Shown here in pieces: positions 28,709-35,824 of a stretch of 64,000 bases of DNA. The stretch comes from a virus: positions 1 to 64,000 of the IMG/VR virus record IMGVR_UViG_3300028007_000001. The stretch is one strand, 5' to 3'. The position numbers were made by a program, and so were the translations under genes. The stretch's first letter is position 1, and each line of letters opens with the position of its first letter. The notes beneath the pieces are model-generated. The model searched no databases and was not told where the DNA came from. It saw only the letters and a list, made by a program, of their open reading frames with translations.

Positions 28709-28733
28709 CAAACTTTCCATAGTGTGCTATGGT
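28705..28733 (+). promoter_or_regulatory. Promoter with CCATAG-N4-CTATGG operator
   Basis: TTGACA (28705-28710), 17-base spacer, TATGGT (28728-28733). CCATAG TGTG CTATGG at 28717-28732 repeats the palindrome of the promoter 280 bases upstream, and AAACTTT follows the -35 box. Confidence 0.85.
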
Positions 28734-28764
28734 GAGTGAGTCAGCCAAACACAAGGGGTACGTC

Positions 28765-29136
28765 ATGCAGACATTCGAAGAGCGCATGGTGGAGGCACTG
28801 GAAAGCGGGGCACTGAAGCCCAGCCAGGTCGGCCTCACGGAGATCGAAGTCCGGTACTACGCCGATCCCACGGCTGAGGTACCCGAGGACAAGGAAGAGA
28901 ACACGTGCGATCTCGTCGCCGTCACCTACACGGACGACGGCAAGCGCACGGCGCCGCACTGCGACAACGCCTACACCGACGACAAGAGCGACACGATCGA
29001 AGGTGTCGGCGGGGAGTACGCAACCACCGGAGATCGACGGGAGACCTTCTCCTACATCTCCGACGACAAGGACTTGGTAGCCCGAGTGGCAGCGATTCTG
29101 GACGGCCCAGCAATCAGCGCCATCATCGGGCAGTAG
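28765..29136 (+). CDS. Acidic unknown protein
   Basis: 123 aa, ATG after AAGGGGTACGTC. Very acidic in the middle (EVPEDKEENTCDLVAVTYTD, DDKSDTIEGVGGEYATTGD). Single-gene operon with its own promoter and terminator, typical of an immediate-early host-takeover protein or DNA mimic; this is inference only. Confidence 0.6.
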   Translation: MQTFEERMVEALESGALKPSQVGLTEIEVRYYADPTAEVPEDKEENTCDLVAVTYTDDGKRTAPHCDNAYTDDKSDTIEGVGGEYATTGDRRETFSYISDDKDLVARVAAILDGPAISAIIGQ

Positions 29137-29159
29137 GACTGGCGTACCCCAACCCAGTA

Positions 29160-29197
29160 GGGAATCCCCCGGTTTTCGGATCGGGGGATTCCCTTTT
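29160..29197 (+). terminator. Rho-independent terminator
   Basis: 12-bp perfect stem GGGAATCCCCCG (29160-29171) with CGGGGGATTCCC (29182-29193), 10-base loop and TTTT immediately after. The clearest terminator in the window. Confidence 0.9.
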
Positions 29198-29486
29198 GCG
29201 TAGCAACGTATGGGAATTCGGAGTTTCGGAAATCGTAGGCGTAGCAGCGTAGCACCCCGGAAATCCGAAGGTCCGAAGCGTAGGTGTGGCCGGTCTCCGA
29301 GGATCCGAAACTCCGGCCTTGTGCATGTGATCACATTCACAAACTTTCCCCATACGTGCATACGTATGCAGGTTTCCGAATATCCGAATTCGGATATCGG
29401 CGGGCGCCGATCGGGCGAGTCCGAATTTCCGAAACTCCGGGCGCACGTGTGACTTTCGTCACATCGGGCAGAAAGTTTCCGAATTC
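29198..29486. repeat. Gene-free stretch with palindromes before amidoligase copy B
   Basis: No gene. Contains GCGTAG repeats near 29231-29250, an AAACTTTCCCC site near 29340, and TTTCCGAATATCCGAATTCGGATATC near 29372-29395 (split here: TTTCCGAATATCC then GAATTCGGATATC). A TTTCCGAATATCCGAA relative recurs beyond the far end of the cassette at about 31412. Confidence 0.5.
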
Positions 29487-29507
29487 CATAGGAACCTATG
29501 CTACGAT
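29487..29507 (+). promoter_or_regulatory. Possible promoter/operator of amidoligase copy B
   Basis: CATAGG AA CCTATG (29487-29500), a perfect palindrome, followed by TACGAT (29502-29507) as a -10 candidate. No good -35 box is seen, so activation by a factor bound to the palindrome is possible. Upstream is GAAAGTTTCC, the AAASTTT core. Confidence 0.45.
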
Positions 29508-29554
29508 GGCGCCGCAGGCGCCGAACGGCGGCGCCCAAGCGATAGGGGTACGCA

Positions 29555-30412
29555 ATGGCACGCACGATCGGTATGGAAATTGAGACCGGATGCGATGACT
29601 GGGCGCCCGTTGTCGGTGGCATCCGTTCTCGTGGCGTCTACCTGGAAACGACCGACAACTACGCCACTGGCGAACGGGTCGACCAGTGGACGGCAAAGCC
29701 TGACGGGTCGGTCGATGGGATGGAAATCGTTTCTCCACCCTTCGAATTCGCTTCGCCATTCTGGCGTGACGAACTCCGGAAGGTTTGCGAAGGCGCCCGC
29801 TCGGGCGGCGCCCGCCCGCACTCTTCGGCCGGTATCCATGTCCACGTGGACGTCTCCGACCTTCCCGCCCGGAACGTGGCGAGTATCGTCAAGTTCGTCC
29901 ACAAGTTCGAAGACTTCCTGTACCGGATCGCTTCGGCAGGATGGCAAACGATCCGATCGGGCGCCGCTACCTACGCCAAGCCGATTCACCCGAACCTCGC
30001 CCATGCCATGTACCGGGTACGTTCGGCGGGCGACCTTGAGCGGGCATGGTCGGGCGTCGACCGATACCACGCCGTGAACCTTCACTCGTACTTCTTCCGG
30101 GGAACGGTGGAGTTTCGGATTTTCAACTCATCGTTGAATCCGGATCGCATCGCATCCTTCGTGGCGTTGTGTCACGGCATCGTTGAGGATGCAACTCGCC
30201 ACTCCCGTTCGCTTTCGTCCGTCTATCCGGTCGGAGGAATGGCGTCCGGTGCTACGGACGAACGGGCGCTACTGCTTCGTCTCCAACAAATCCTCACATG
30301 CTATGACCGCGACACTTCGGCGCCCATGCTTCACGCTGACTGGCAAACCCTCCGCCGCACGTGCTGGCAAGAGTCTCGCCCGCAGGTCGCCGAATCACTC
30401 GCCCGGTGGTAA
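29555..30412 (+). CDS. Amidoligase, copy B
   Basis: 285 aa, ATG after ATAGGGGTACGCA. Same family as copy A: IGMEIE at 5-10, WTAKPDGSVDGMEIVSPP at 45-62, SSAGIHVHVD at 90-99 and FRGTVEFRIFN at 181-191, with long shared segments such as NLHSYFFRGT and VNPDR/LNPDR. ATP-dependent carboxylate-amine ligase of unknown substrate. Read 70 bases before its own glutamine amidotransferase. Local sequence is richer in GGGCGCC-type words than surrounding genes, hinting at separate acquisition. Confidence 0.87.
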   Translation: MARTIGMEIETGCDDWAPVVGGIRSRGVYLETTDNYATGERVDQWTAKPDGSVDGMEIVSPPFEFASPFWRDELRKVCEGARSGGARPHSSAGIHVHVDVSDLPARNVASIVKFVHKFEDFLYRIASAGWQTIRSGAATYAKPIHPNLAHAMYRVRSAGDLERAWSGVDRYHAVNLHSYFFRGTVEFRIFNSSLNPDRIASFVALCHGIVEDATRHSRSLSSVYPVGGMASGATDERALLLRLQQILTCYDRDTSAPMLHADWQTLRRTCWQESRPQVAESLARW

Positions 30413-30482
30413 CGGGCGCACAACTCCCCGGCGCCCGTCATACGGGCGGGCGCCCATCCTTCGAACAGAAAGGTTTCTGACA

Positions 30483-31304
30483 ATGTGCAGACTCTTCGGC
30501 ATGTACCTTCCGAAGCAGGAACGGATTCCTGCTAACGAGATCGCTGCCATGCTGGCATACCGTCTAACGGACCTAGGTCCGGACGCCTACGGTGTCGCCA
30601 CGTGGCAAGGCGGAAACGCAAAGGTTCGGCATTCAAACTACGTCGGCCGTGCTGACTCGCCCGCCGGTATCTGTACCATCCTGTCCACGGTGCCACGCCA
30701 TGCACGGTGGGTTATCGGTCATACCCGGTACGCCACGCATGGGGATCCGGAGCACGCCTACAACAATCACCCGATTCGTCACGGCCGAATCATCGGCGCC
30801 CACAATGGCGTTATCTGGAACTACGCCGACATTCTCCGGGTGACTGGGCGCCACGATCGGCGGGCGGAAGTGGATTCCGAAGCAATCTTCGCACTCGCCC
30901 ACAAGTTCGGCGCCGACAACGTGGAAGAACTTTCCGAACTTTGCGGGAGCATCGCTGCTACGTATGTCGACATTCGGCGCCCGTCCACGTTGTATCTGCT
31001 TCGTGGTGCGGACTCGCCACTCATTGTCGGGCGAACGGAGAACGGCGGACTCATTTGGGCGAGCGAGCGCCAGGCACTCCACTCGCTTCGCCCGCTCGTG
31101 ACCTACGTGGAAACAGTCGACATGCCAGAGGATCGGCTATACGTGGTGCGTGACGGGCGCATCGTGCAACGCCTGGACGTTCCTTTCTGGCATCCTCGCC
31201 CGGTTGTTCCTGCCAAGAAGAAGGGAGGAAAGTCAAAGGGTGCCACTACCCCCGGCGCCCAGCACAAGGCTAGCAAGCGTGGCGAGATCATTTTCGGAAA
31301 GTGA
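30483..31304 (+). CDS. Class II glutamine amidotransferase, copy B
   Basis: 273 aa from the ATG at 30483 (AGAAAGG upstream; the longer open frame is a shadow). Cys2 nucleophile (MCRLFGMYLP), GHTRYATHG at 79-87, NNHP at 94-97, AHNGVIWN at 106-113 and DSEAIF at 131-136, in register with copy A. The C-terminal tail is shorter and Lys/Gly-rich. Supplies ammonia to a partner, most likely amidoligase copy B. Confidence 0.87.
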   Translation: MCRLFGMYLPKQERIPANEIAAMLAYRLTDLGPDAYGVATWQGGNAKVRHSNYVGRADSPAGICTILSTVPRHARWVIGHTRYATHGDPEHAYNNHPIRHGRIIGAHNGVIWNYADILRVTGRHDRRAEVDSEAIFALAHKFGADNVEELSELCGSIAATYVDIRRPSTLYLLRGADSPLIVGRTENGGLIWASERQALHSLRPLVTYVETVDMPEDRLYVVRDGRIVQRLDVPFWHPRPVVPAKKKGGKSKGATTPGAQHKASKRGEIIFGK

Positions 31305-31333
31305 CGCCACGCACCTAACCTGACTTTCGGATT

Positions 31334-31356
31334 CGGGCGCCTACGGGCGCCCGTTT
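31334..31356 (+). terminator. Terminator of the amidoligase B operon
   Basis: CGGGCGCC TACG GGCGCCCG (31334-31353), 8-bp perfect stem with a stable tetraloop, then TTT. Confidence 0.75.
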
Positions 31357-31823
31357 CCATTGCATGGGCACGAATCCGAATTCGGATATTGGGATATAGA
31401 CCTATGTGAAGTTTCCGAATATCCGAAAAGGAAAGCAGGTCGTCGTTTTTTGAGGTTGCGGTTGGAGGCTCAGGTAACCATACAGAGTTCGTTCAACATA
31501 AGTAGAATGTTTCTCTTTCCTATATAGAGGTATGTGATTCGTGATGCGTGGTTCGTGATGCGTGAACCAAGGAGGGGCCGAGGCGCAGATACATACAATA
31601 TGATTCCAATATACATGTATCGGAAAGTTTCTGAAAAACGGCGAGCACTGCGTGCTGAGAGAAGTCTTCGTCCAGCAACGGGGGACGTTCTTCCGGCTCG
31701 TTTTCCTGGCTCGTTCGAACGTCCGTCTGGTGAGGGGTACTGCGATCGGATTTCTTGTCGGGGGTCGGCTCCGGTGTCGTATCAATAGACGTGAGCCAAA
31801 TGCGGACTGACAAGGAGAGCGGG
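31357..31823. other. Gene-free stretch
   Basis: No gene I can support; open frames on both strands have poor composition. Contains a TCCGAATTCGGATA palindrome near 31372, TTTCCGAATATCCGAA near 31412, a direct repeat TTCGTGATGCGTG near 31538 and 31551, GAAAGTTTCTGAAAA near 31622 and an AT-rich TATATAG near 31524 that could be a -10 box. Confidence 0.5.
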
Positions 31824-31934
31824 ATGGACGGGAAAGAGTTCGGTACGGCGGTGTCGGCGTTGATGATCTTCTGTGCCGTGGCGGGTGCGTTGATCGGCGC
31901 TGGGACCGTGGTCGTCGTGTGGATGGCGATGTGA
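31824..31934 (+). CDS. Very small single-span membrane protein
   Basis: 36 aa, ATG with AAGGAGAGCGGG. Residues 8-34 (TAVSALMIFCAVAGALIGAG) are one hydrophobic helix. Coupled to the next small membrane protein by ATGTGATG. Too short for most gene finders. Confidence 0.5.
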   Translation: MDGKEFGTAVSALMIFCAVAGALIGAGTVVVVWMAM

Positions 31935-32098
31935 TGAACGGCGTGGTGCGGTTTCTGCTGACGTTGGCAGCCATGACGGCCATCGACTACGGGATGTTCG
32001 GCCTGGAGCCGACTGTGGGGCGTCTGCGCCGGTACTGCGCCGTGGGAGGCATTCTCTGCCTCGCCATCGTGATCTCGTCTGAGTACGGGTCTTCGTGA
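31934..32098 (+). CDS. Small membrane protein
   Basis: 54 aa, start overlapping the previous stop. Two hydrophobic stretches (VVRFLLTLAAMTAID and CAVGGILCLAIVI) separated by a basic loop. Holin-like topology, but the neighbourhood gives no support for lysis. Confidence 0.5.
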   Translation: MNGVVRFLLTLAAMTAIDYGMFGLEPTVGRLRRYCAVGGILCLAIVISSEYGSS

Positions 32099-32460
32099 TG
32101 GCGAGGGCAATTCTGCTGTCGCCCCCGGAACGCTTCTTGCTCGATCAGTGGGCACGAACTCTCAGGGAGACCTTTGGGCAGCCGTATCTGGTCGGGTCTG
32201 TCGTGCGTACTCAAACCGAACGCAGGTATCGGGATGTGGACGTTCGGATTCTTCTGGAACGAGAGGCATGGCTGTCTCTGGTGTGGTGTGTCGACACTCT
32301 GAACGCTGCCATCTCCATCTGGGGTCAGAAGGCAACGGGACTGCCGATCGACTTCCAGTTCCAGAGGGCGATCAGGGCGCCCAACGGGATTCGCATTCCT
32401 ATCGGAATCATTCCTGACCGAAGAGAAGAAAGGGAGTCGGATGCCGAACTACAAGAGTGA
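32098..32460 (+). CDS. Nucleotidyltransferase-fold protein
   Basis: 120 aa, ATG overlapping the previous TGA. FGQPYLVGSVVRTQTERRYRD followed by VDVRILLERE has the GS...DxD core of the minimal nucleotidyltransferase fold near residues 27-54, and LPIDFQFQ near 93 supplies the third acidic residue. Could add nucleotides to a protein or RNA, as antitoxin-type MNT proteins do; target unknown. Confidence 0.65.
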   Translation: MARAILLSPPERFLLDQWARTLRETFGQPYLVGSVVRTQTERRYRDVDVRILLEREAWLSLVWCVDTLNAAISIWGQKATGLPIDFQFQRAIRAPNGIRIPIGIIPDRREERESDAELQE

Positions 32461-32698
32461 TCTGGTCATGGGGGAAAAGTACCGTGACGCAACGACCGGA
32501 CTGGAGGGCACTCTCGTCTCCGTCCACTTCTACGAGCACGCCTGCGAGCGAGCCACGCTTCGGTGGGTCAACGGGAATCGGGAAGTGGTCGAAGCGTCCT
32601 TCGATGCTCCCGAACTGATTCGGATCGAGACGGGTCGTGCGGCCCGTACGTCGAGGCCGGGTGGCCCTCGACGTTCCGAAGGCGGAAGGAACCAATGA
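32441..32698 (+). CDS. Small unknown protein
   Basis: 85 aa overlapping its neighbours by 20 and 4 bases. Beta-rich core (GTLVSVHFYEHACERATLRW, REVVEASFDAPELIRIE) and an Arg/Gly-rich tail. No family recognised. Confidence 0.55.
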   Translation: MPNYKSDLVMGEKYRDATTGLEGTLVSVHFYEHACERATLRWVNGNREVVEASFDAPELIRIETGRAARTSRPGGPRRSEGGRNQ

Positions 32699-32889
32699 GA
32701 CTCTGCGAGAACTGCCTCATGTTCGGGGACGTACGAGAGACCCCGGTCGGGTACGCCAGCGGGTCACAGCGTGATCCTGTGCAGGCGAGGCTGGAACTGT
32801 GCGTGACCTGCCGAGACGCTCTGGTTTCGGGAGAACTCGGAACGTTTTCAGGAAGGTACACGTCAGAGCGCAACATCAAGCGCCCCTGA
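32695..32889 (+). CDS. Small zinc-binding protein
   Basis: 64 aa. CENCLMFGDVRETP and CVTCRDALVSGELG give two CxxC pairs about 30 residues apart, a zinc ribbon. Overlaps the previous gene by 4 bases. Confidence 0.6.
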   Translation: MRLCENCLMFGDVRETPVGYASGSQRDPVQARLELCVTCRDALVSGELGTFSGRYTSERNIKRP

Positions 32890-32904
32890 TCGAAAGGAAG
32901 AGCC

Positions 32905-33111
32905 ATGCCCACGTCGAACACGCTCTTGGACGGAGAGAGCGTCTTGAGGGTCGAGTTGCAGCGGCTTCGGACTACTTACTCCACGATCGTTCAGGAGATC
33001 GACTCTGTGAAGAGTGAGTTCGTGCGCCTCCAAGAGCAGAAGGGCGTGCTGGAGTCGAGCATCGCCAACTTGGAGCGTGATATCGAGCGTCTCAAGGAAC
33101 AATCGCAATGA
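32905..33111 (+). CDS. Coiled-coil protein
   Basis: 68 aa, ATG after GAAAGGAAG. Nearly the whole chain is one heptad-patterned helix (VLRVELQRLRTTYSTIVQEI, FVRLQEQKGVLESSIANLER). Possible oligomerisation partner or fusion-inhibitor-like factor; function unknown. Confidence 0.6.
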   Translation: MPTSNTLLDGESVLRVELQRLRTTYSTIVQEIDSVKSEFVRLQEQKGVLESSIANLERDIERLKEQSQ

Positions 33112-33257
33112 TTCTGGTGGGGGTGTGCCTCGGGGTGTCGACGTTGTGTGCTGTCGCCGCCATCTTCTACTTCTTCGATGGCGACAAGGGATCTGCCATG
33201 ATCTCGTCGTACGTGGGTGCGTCGTGGCTCATGGTGGCGCTGGGAGTGAAGCGATGA
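33108..33257 (+). CDS. Small two-span membrane protein
   Basis: 49 aa, ATG overlapping the previous TGA. MILVGVCLGVSTLCAVAAIF is one helix, and SYVGASWLMVALGV a second. Overlaps the next start by 4 bases. Confidence 0.5.
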   Translation: MILVGVCLGVSTLCAVAAIFYFFDGDKGSAMISSYVGASWLMVALGVKR

Positions 33258-33703
33258 CGATGAACGGAAGTCTTCTGAAGCCGGAACTGGTGATGGTCTC
33301 GATGGGGCCTCTGCATCTCATGGCGGCGACCAACTCCACCTTTGGCGAGATGCTCCCCCAGGGAGACTGGCTTCGCCTCGACGTGAACACCGGAGTCCAC
33401 CATCTTCCGCAGATGTACCGGGAGACGGAAGTGGTTCCGTTCGACACTGTGCGTCTGGAAGACCACGGCTTCTGCCACGAATGCAGCGGGTTCGGGCTGA
33501 CGAGGCTCTTCGCCATGTTCACCGTCGACACCGCCCTCGACGGCCAGCACGGCACTGTCTGCACCACGTGCAACGGCACCGGGCGCCCCGGAGTCAGGAT
33601 CGAGACGGTTCGGTTCGGGGGCAAGACCGAAATCCGAATGAAGTGGAAGGAGCGCCTGAAGGTGCTCCCCTGCCATGACTGCGCCTCGTCGTTCGGCGGC
33701 TGA
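33254..33703 (+). CDS. Protein with DnaJ-like zinc motif
   Basis: 149 aa. Beta-rich first half; CHECSGFGLTRLF and CTTCNGTGRPGVR form the CxxCxGxG zinc pairs around residues 74-118, with a further CHDC at the C-terminus. Ends inside the WhiB gene (29-base overlap). No enzyme motif seen. Confidence 0.6.
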   Translation: MTMNGSLLKPELVMVSMGPLHLMAATNSTFGEMLPQGDWLRLDVNTGVHHLPQMYRETEVVPFDTVRLEDHGFCHECSGFGLTRLFAMFTVDTALDGQHGTVCTTCNGTGRPGVRIETVRFGGKTEIRMKWKERLKVLPCHDCASSFGG

Positions 33704-33995
33704 CGTGGACTGGCTCGACCAGGCCGTCTGCAAGGGCAGAACGAGACTCTTCTTTGCGCCTCCTGGCGAGGGCACGGTGATGAAGCGTCTCCGTGAAGAC
33801 GCCGCTCGGAAAGTTTGCCAAACGTGTCCGGTGATGTTGACGTGCCGACAGCACGCACGAGACCACCAGGAGTACGGCTTCTGGGGAGGCGAGTCTGAGG
33901 ACGAGCGGGCGCTGAACGGCTACCTGTCTTGGCAGGCGTTCACAGGCACGAAGCGTCGGAAGATGAAGAAGATCCTCCAAGGAGCCGAATCGTGA
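33675..33995 (+). CDS. WhiB-family Fe-S transcription regulator
   Basis: 106 aa. The four cluster-binding Cys are C19, C48, C51 and C57 (AVCKG, then CQTCPVMLTC), followed by EYGFWGGESEDERALNGYL, the conserved GxWGG turn, and a basic tail (TKRRKMKK). WhiB-like proteins bind host sigma-A and reprogram promoters; phage copies such as WhiBTM4 can block host regulators. This family is confined to actinobacteria and their phages and fixes the host group. Confidence 0.92.
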   Translation: MTAPRRSAADVDWLDQAVCKGRTRLFFAPPGEGTVMKRLREDAARKVCQTCPVMLTCRQHARDHQEYGFWGGESEDERALNGYLSWQAFTGTKRRKMKKILQGAES

Positions 33996-34519
33996 GCGGA
34001 GAGACAACCCTGGTTGTGGCATACCTATGTATGTTGGTGATTCTTCCCATAGCCGGGTATGCAGTGGCGGTGTACCGCAGGAGAAAGTTTCGAAAGAAGA
34101 TCCTCTCCGCAGGACGGATGATCGTCAACTCTGGACTGAGGCTTGCCTTTGCTGGTATCGGCGCCGCTGCCATCAAGGCGGCTCAGGAATTCGAAGAGGC
34201 TCTTGTGCGAGTCAGTAGGGAGTTGAGCGCCAAGCCCAGAGTCTTTCTGATTGCGTGCAACCACTTTGAGTTCTACGCCTGGTGCAGACATGTGGATCTC
34301 AACCCCAACGATGTGACGTGCCTGATCACGATGGAGCACGCCTTCCGGTACCAGTTCACACACATGGACGAGTTTTGGGAAACGCACCGGGCGTGGTTCC
34401 ACAACCCCGACTACCACGACATCGTTGACAGAATCCGAATGTTCTCTCCTGACGCCAAGATCCATCGAAGGTTGGACGAGCGTGTCGAGGTCGAGGGTCC
34501 GCTGAAGGAGTTGTGGTGA
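33992..34519 (+). CDS. Membrane-anchored protein, unknown
   Basis: 175 aa, GTG start overlapping the WhiB stop. Residues 6-26 (TLVVAYLCMLVILPIAGYA) form a transmembrane helix, followed by a basic stretch and a soluble alpha/beta part: RVFLIACNHFEFYAWCRHVD and CLITMEHAFRYQFTHMD. The strand-then-turn look suggests a Rossmann-like fold, but no nucleotide-binding motif is certain. Confidence 0.55.
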   Translation: MSGETTLVVAYLCMLVILPIAGYAVAVYRRRKFRKKILSAGRMIVNSGLRLAFAGIGAAAIKAAQEFEEALVRVSRELSAKPRVFLIACNHFEFYAWCRHVDLNPNDVTCLITMEHAFRYQFTHMDEFWETHRAWFHNPDYHDIVDRIRMFSPDAKIHRRLDERVEVEGPLKELW

Positions 34520-34710
34520 ACGACGACGAGAGAGTGACCATCACGCTTTCTGTTCATCCGGGCGACATCCCCCGGATGAAGAAGTCGCTGGAGGCGTCAG
34601 CCCAAAAGGCGTTCGTCTACTACGCCAAGGGTCAGAAGCAGCGGTGGCTGAGCATCGCTACTCGATTCACCGACTACGTTCGTCAACTTTCCGATCAGGA
34701 GAGGTCGTGA
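34516..34710 (+). CDS. Small unknown protein
   Basis: 64 aa, GTG overlapping the previous stop (GTGA). VTITLSVHPGDIPRMKKSL and a basic helix. No family recognised. Confidence 0.5.
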   Translation: MNDDERVTITLSVHPGDIPRMKKSLEASAQKAFVYYAKGQKQRWLSIATRFTDYVRQLSDQERS

Positions 34711-34874
34711 AGGAAATCATTCTGAAGTGGGCTGAGGCCATCGTCCGGAAGTTCAAGCCTCGTTCTGGCGAGGCGTGGACGTGTCCTCGATGCCGACACA
34801 ACATCTCAGCGAAGGCCAACTATTGCCCGATTGACGGGACGAAGCGCCAGGAGAAGACGAATGACCAAGTGTGA
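34707..34874 (+). CDS. Zinc-ribbon protein
   Basis: 55 aa, GTG start. WTCPRCRHNISAKANYCPID is a rubredoxin-like zinc ribbon with CxxC pairs 13 residues apart, after a basic amphipathic helix. Confidence 0.6.
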   Translation: MKEIILKWAEAIVRKFKPRSGEAWTCPRCRHNISAKANYCPIDGTKRQEKTNDQV

Positions 34875-35004
34875 GAACTGCCTCCACCCAGAGGCGCTGC
34901 ACGACAAGGACGGCAAGTGCCTCGTCCTCCGAGACTCCTACTCTCGGAAACTTTGCGTTTGCATCGGCCTCAAGGTCGGCGCCCCCACCGGGAGGTCGAC
35001 GTGA
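34861..35004 (+). CDS. Small Cys-rich protein
   Basis: 47 aa. CENCLHPEALHDKDGKCL and CVCIGL offer candidate zinc ligands, similar in flavour to the other ribbon proteins here. Overlaps both neighbours by a few bases. Confidence 0.55.
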   Translation: MTKCENCLHPEALHDKDGKCLVLRDSYSRKLCVCIGLKVGAPTGRST

Positions 35005-35273
35005 GTCTGTTCGGGAGGCAGTTCGCTCGCAGGGTCGAGCAGCACACAGAACATGCGAGAGAGCGGTTCCCAGACAGCATCCACGAAGACCTTGCTCAGT
35101 GGATCTCGGCAATCACAGAGGAAGTTGGGAAACTCGCCAGAGCAAACAACAAACTTCTGATCGCCCGAGACTTGGGAGTTCGTCAGCAGTGGACTGAAGA
35201 GGTTCGGCATCGCTGCCTTACCATTGCGTCCCTCGTCCGGAGACTCGCAGAACATGCGTCTCGGGTCGACTAA
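35001..35273 (+). CDS. Helical protein, possible MazG-like
   Basis: 90 aa, GTG start. The pattern HEDLAQWISAITEEVGKLAR with later RHRCLTIASLVRRLAEH resembles the all-helical MazG/dUTPase-like fold (EExGxL), but the full acidic metal site is not clear, so catalysis is uncertain. Confidence 0.5.
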   Translation: MSLFGRQFARRVEQHTEHARERFPDSIHEDLAQWISAITEEVGKLARANNKLLIARDLGVRQQWTEEVRHRCLTIASLVRRLAEHASRVD

Positions 35274-35284
35274 CATAGGGAGGT

Positions 35285-35806
35285 ATGTCAGACGAAGAGA
35301 TCTGGCAATACAGAGGGCTGGTCTACGCAGTAGCCCGCAAGATCATTGCCAGCCATCGAGCGAACGTCGACTTCGATGATCTTCTCGATGAAGGGCAAGT
35401 GCTGCTGCTTGAGGTTGGGCGAAGGTGGGATCCCGACAGGGGGATCGACTTCACTCCGTACGTGATCTACCACCTTCGGTTCCGGATGATCGACTACATC
35501 CGAACCTTGACGGGCCGCAATAGAGAAAAGTTCCACTTGAGGCGCCCGAAGGCCACAGACCCTCACTACTACAAGTTCGAAAGACTCCGGTTCGAAGAGG
35601 GAGGCTTCTCTGAGATCGAAGAGAAGGACTTCGTTCGGAGTCTTTTCGAAAATCCCATCTTCGACCACCAAGAGCGCCACGTGATGCACTTGTTCATGGA
35701 GGGCATGAACCACCGGAGGGTGGGAGAGGCTCTGGGGGTATCGGAGTCGAGAGTCTCTCAGATCTTGAAGTCGATCAGACAGAAAGTTTCCTATATCCAG
35801 GCGTAG
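35285..35806 (+). CDS. Sigma-70-type RNA polymerase sigma factor
   Basis: 173 aa. Region 2: YRGLVYAVARKIIASHRANV, FDDLLDEGQVLLLEVGRRWD and DRGIDFTPYVIYHLRFRMID, in the order of FliA/SigB-type factors (residues 8-75). Region 4: HVMHLFMEGMNHRRVGEALG and VSESRVSQILKSIRQKV, a clear helix-turn-helix at 130-170. Region 3 is short. Located just before the late genes, so it probably directs polymerase to late promoters. Confidence 0.85.
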   Translation: MSDEEIWQYRGLVYAVARKIIASHRANVDFDDLLDEGQVLLLEVGRRWDPDRGIDFTPYVIYHLRFRMIDYIRTLTGRNREKFHLRRPKATDPHYYKFERLRFEEGGFSEIEEKDFVRSLFENPIFDHQERHVMHLFMEGMNHRRVGEALGVSESRVSQILKSIRQKVSYIQA

Positions 35807-35824
35807 ATTCCAAGGAGAACGAAC

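Noticed and set aside
31520-32155. 211-codon minus frame across the gap before the nucleotidyltransferase
   Set aside because: Pro/Thr/His-rich low-complexity translation, and it runs against three coupled plus-strand genes.
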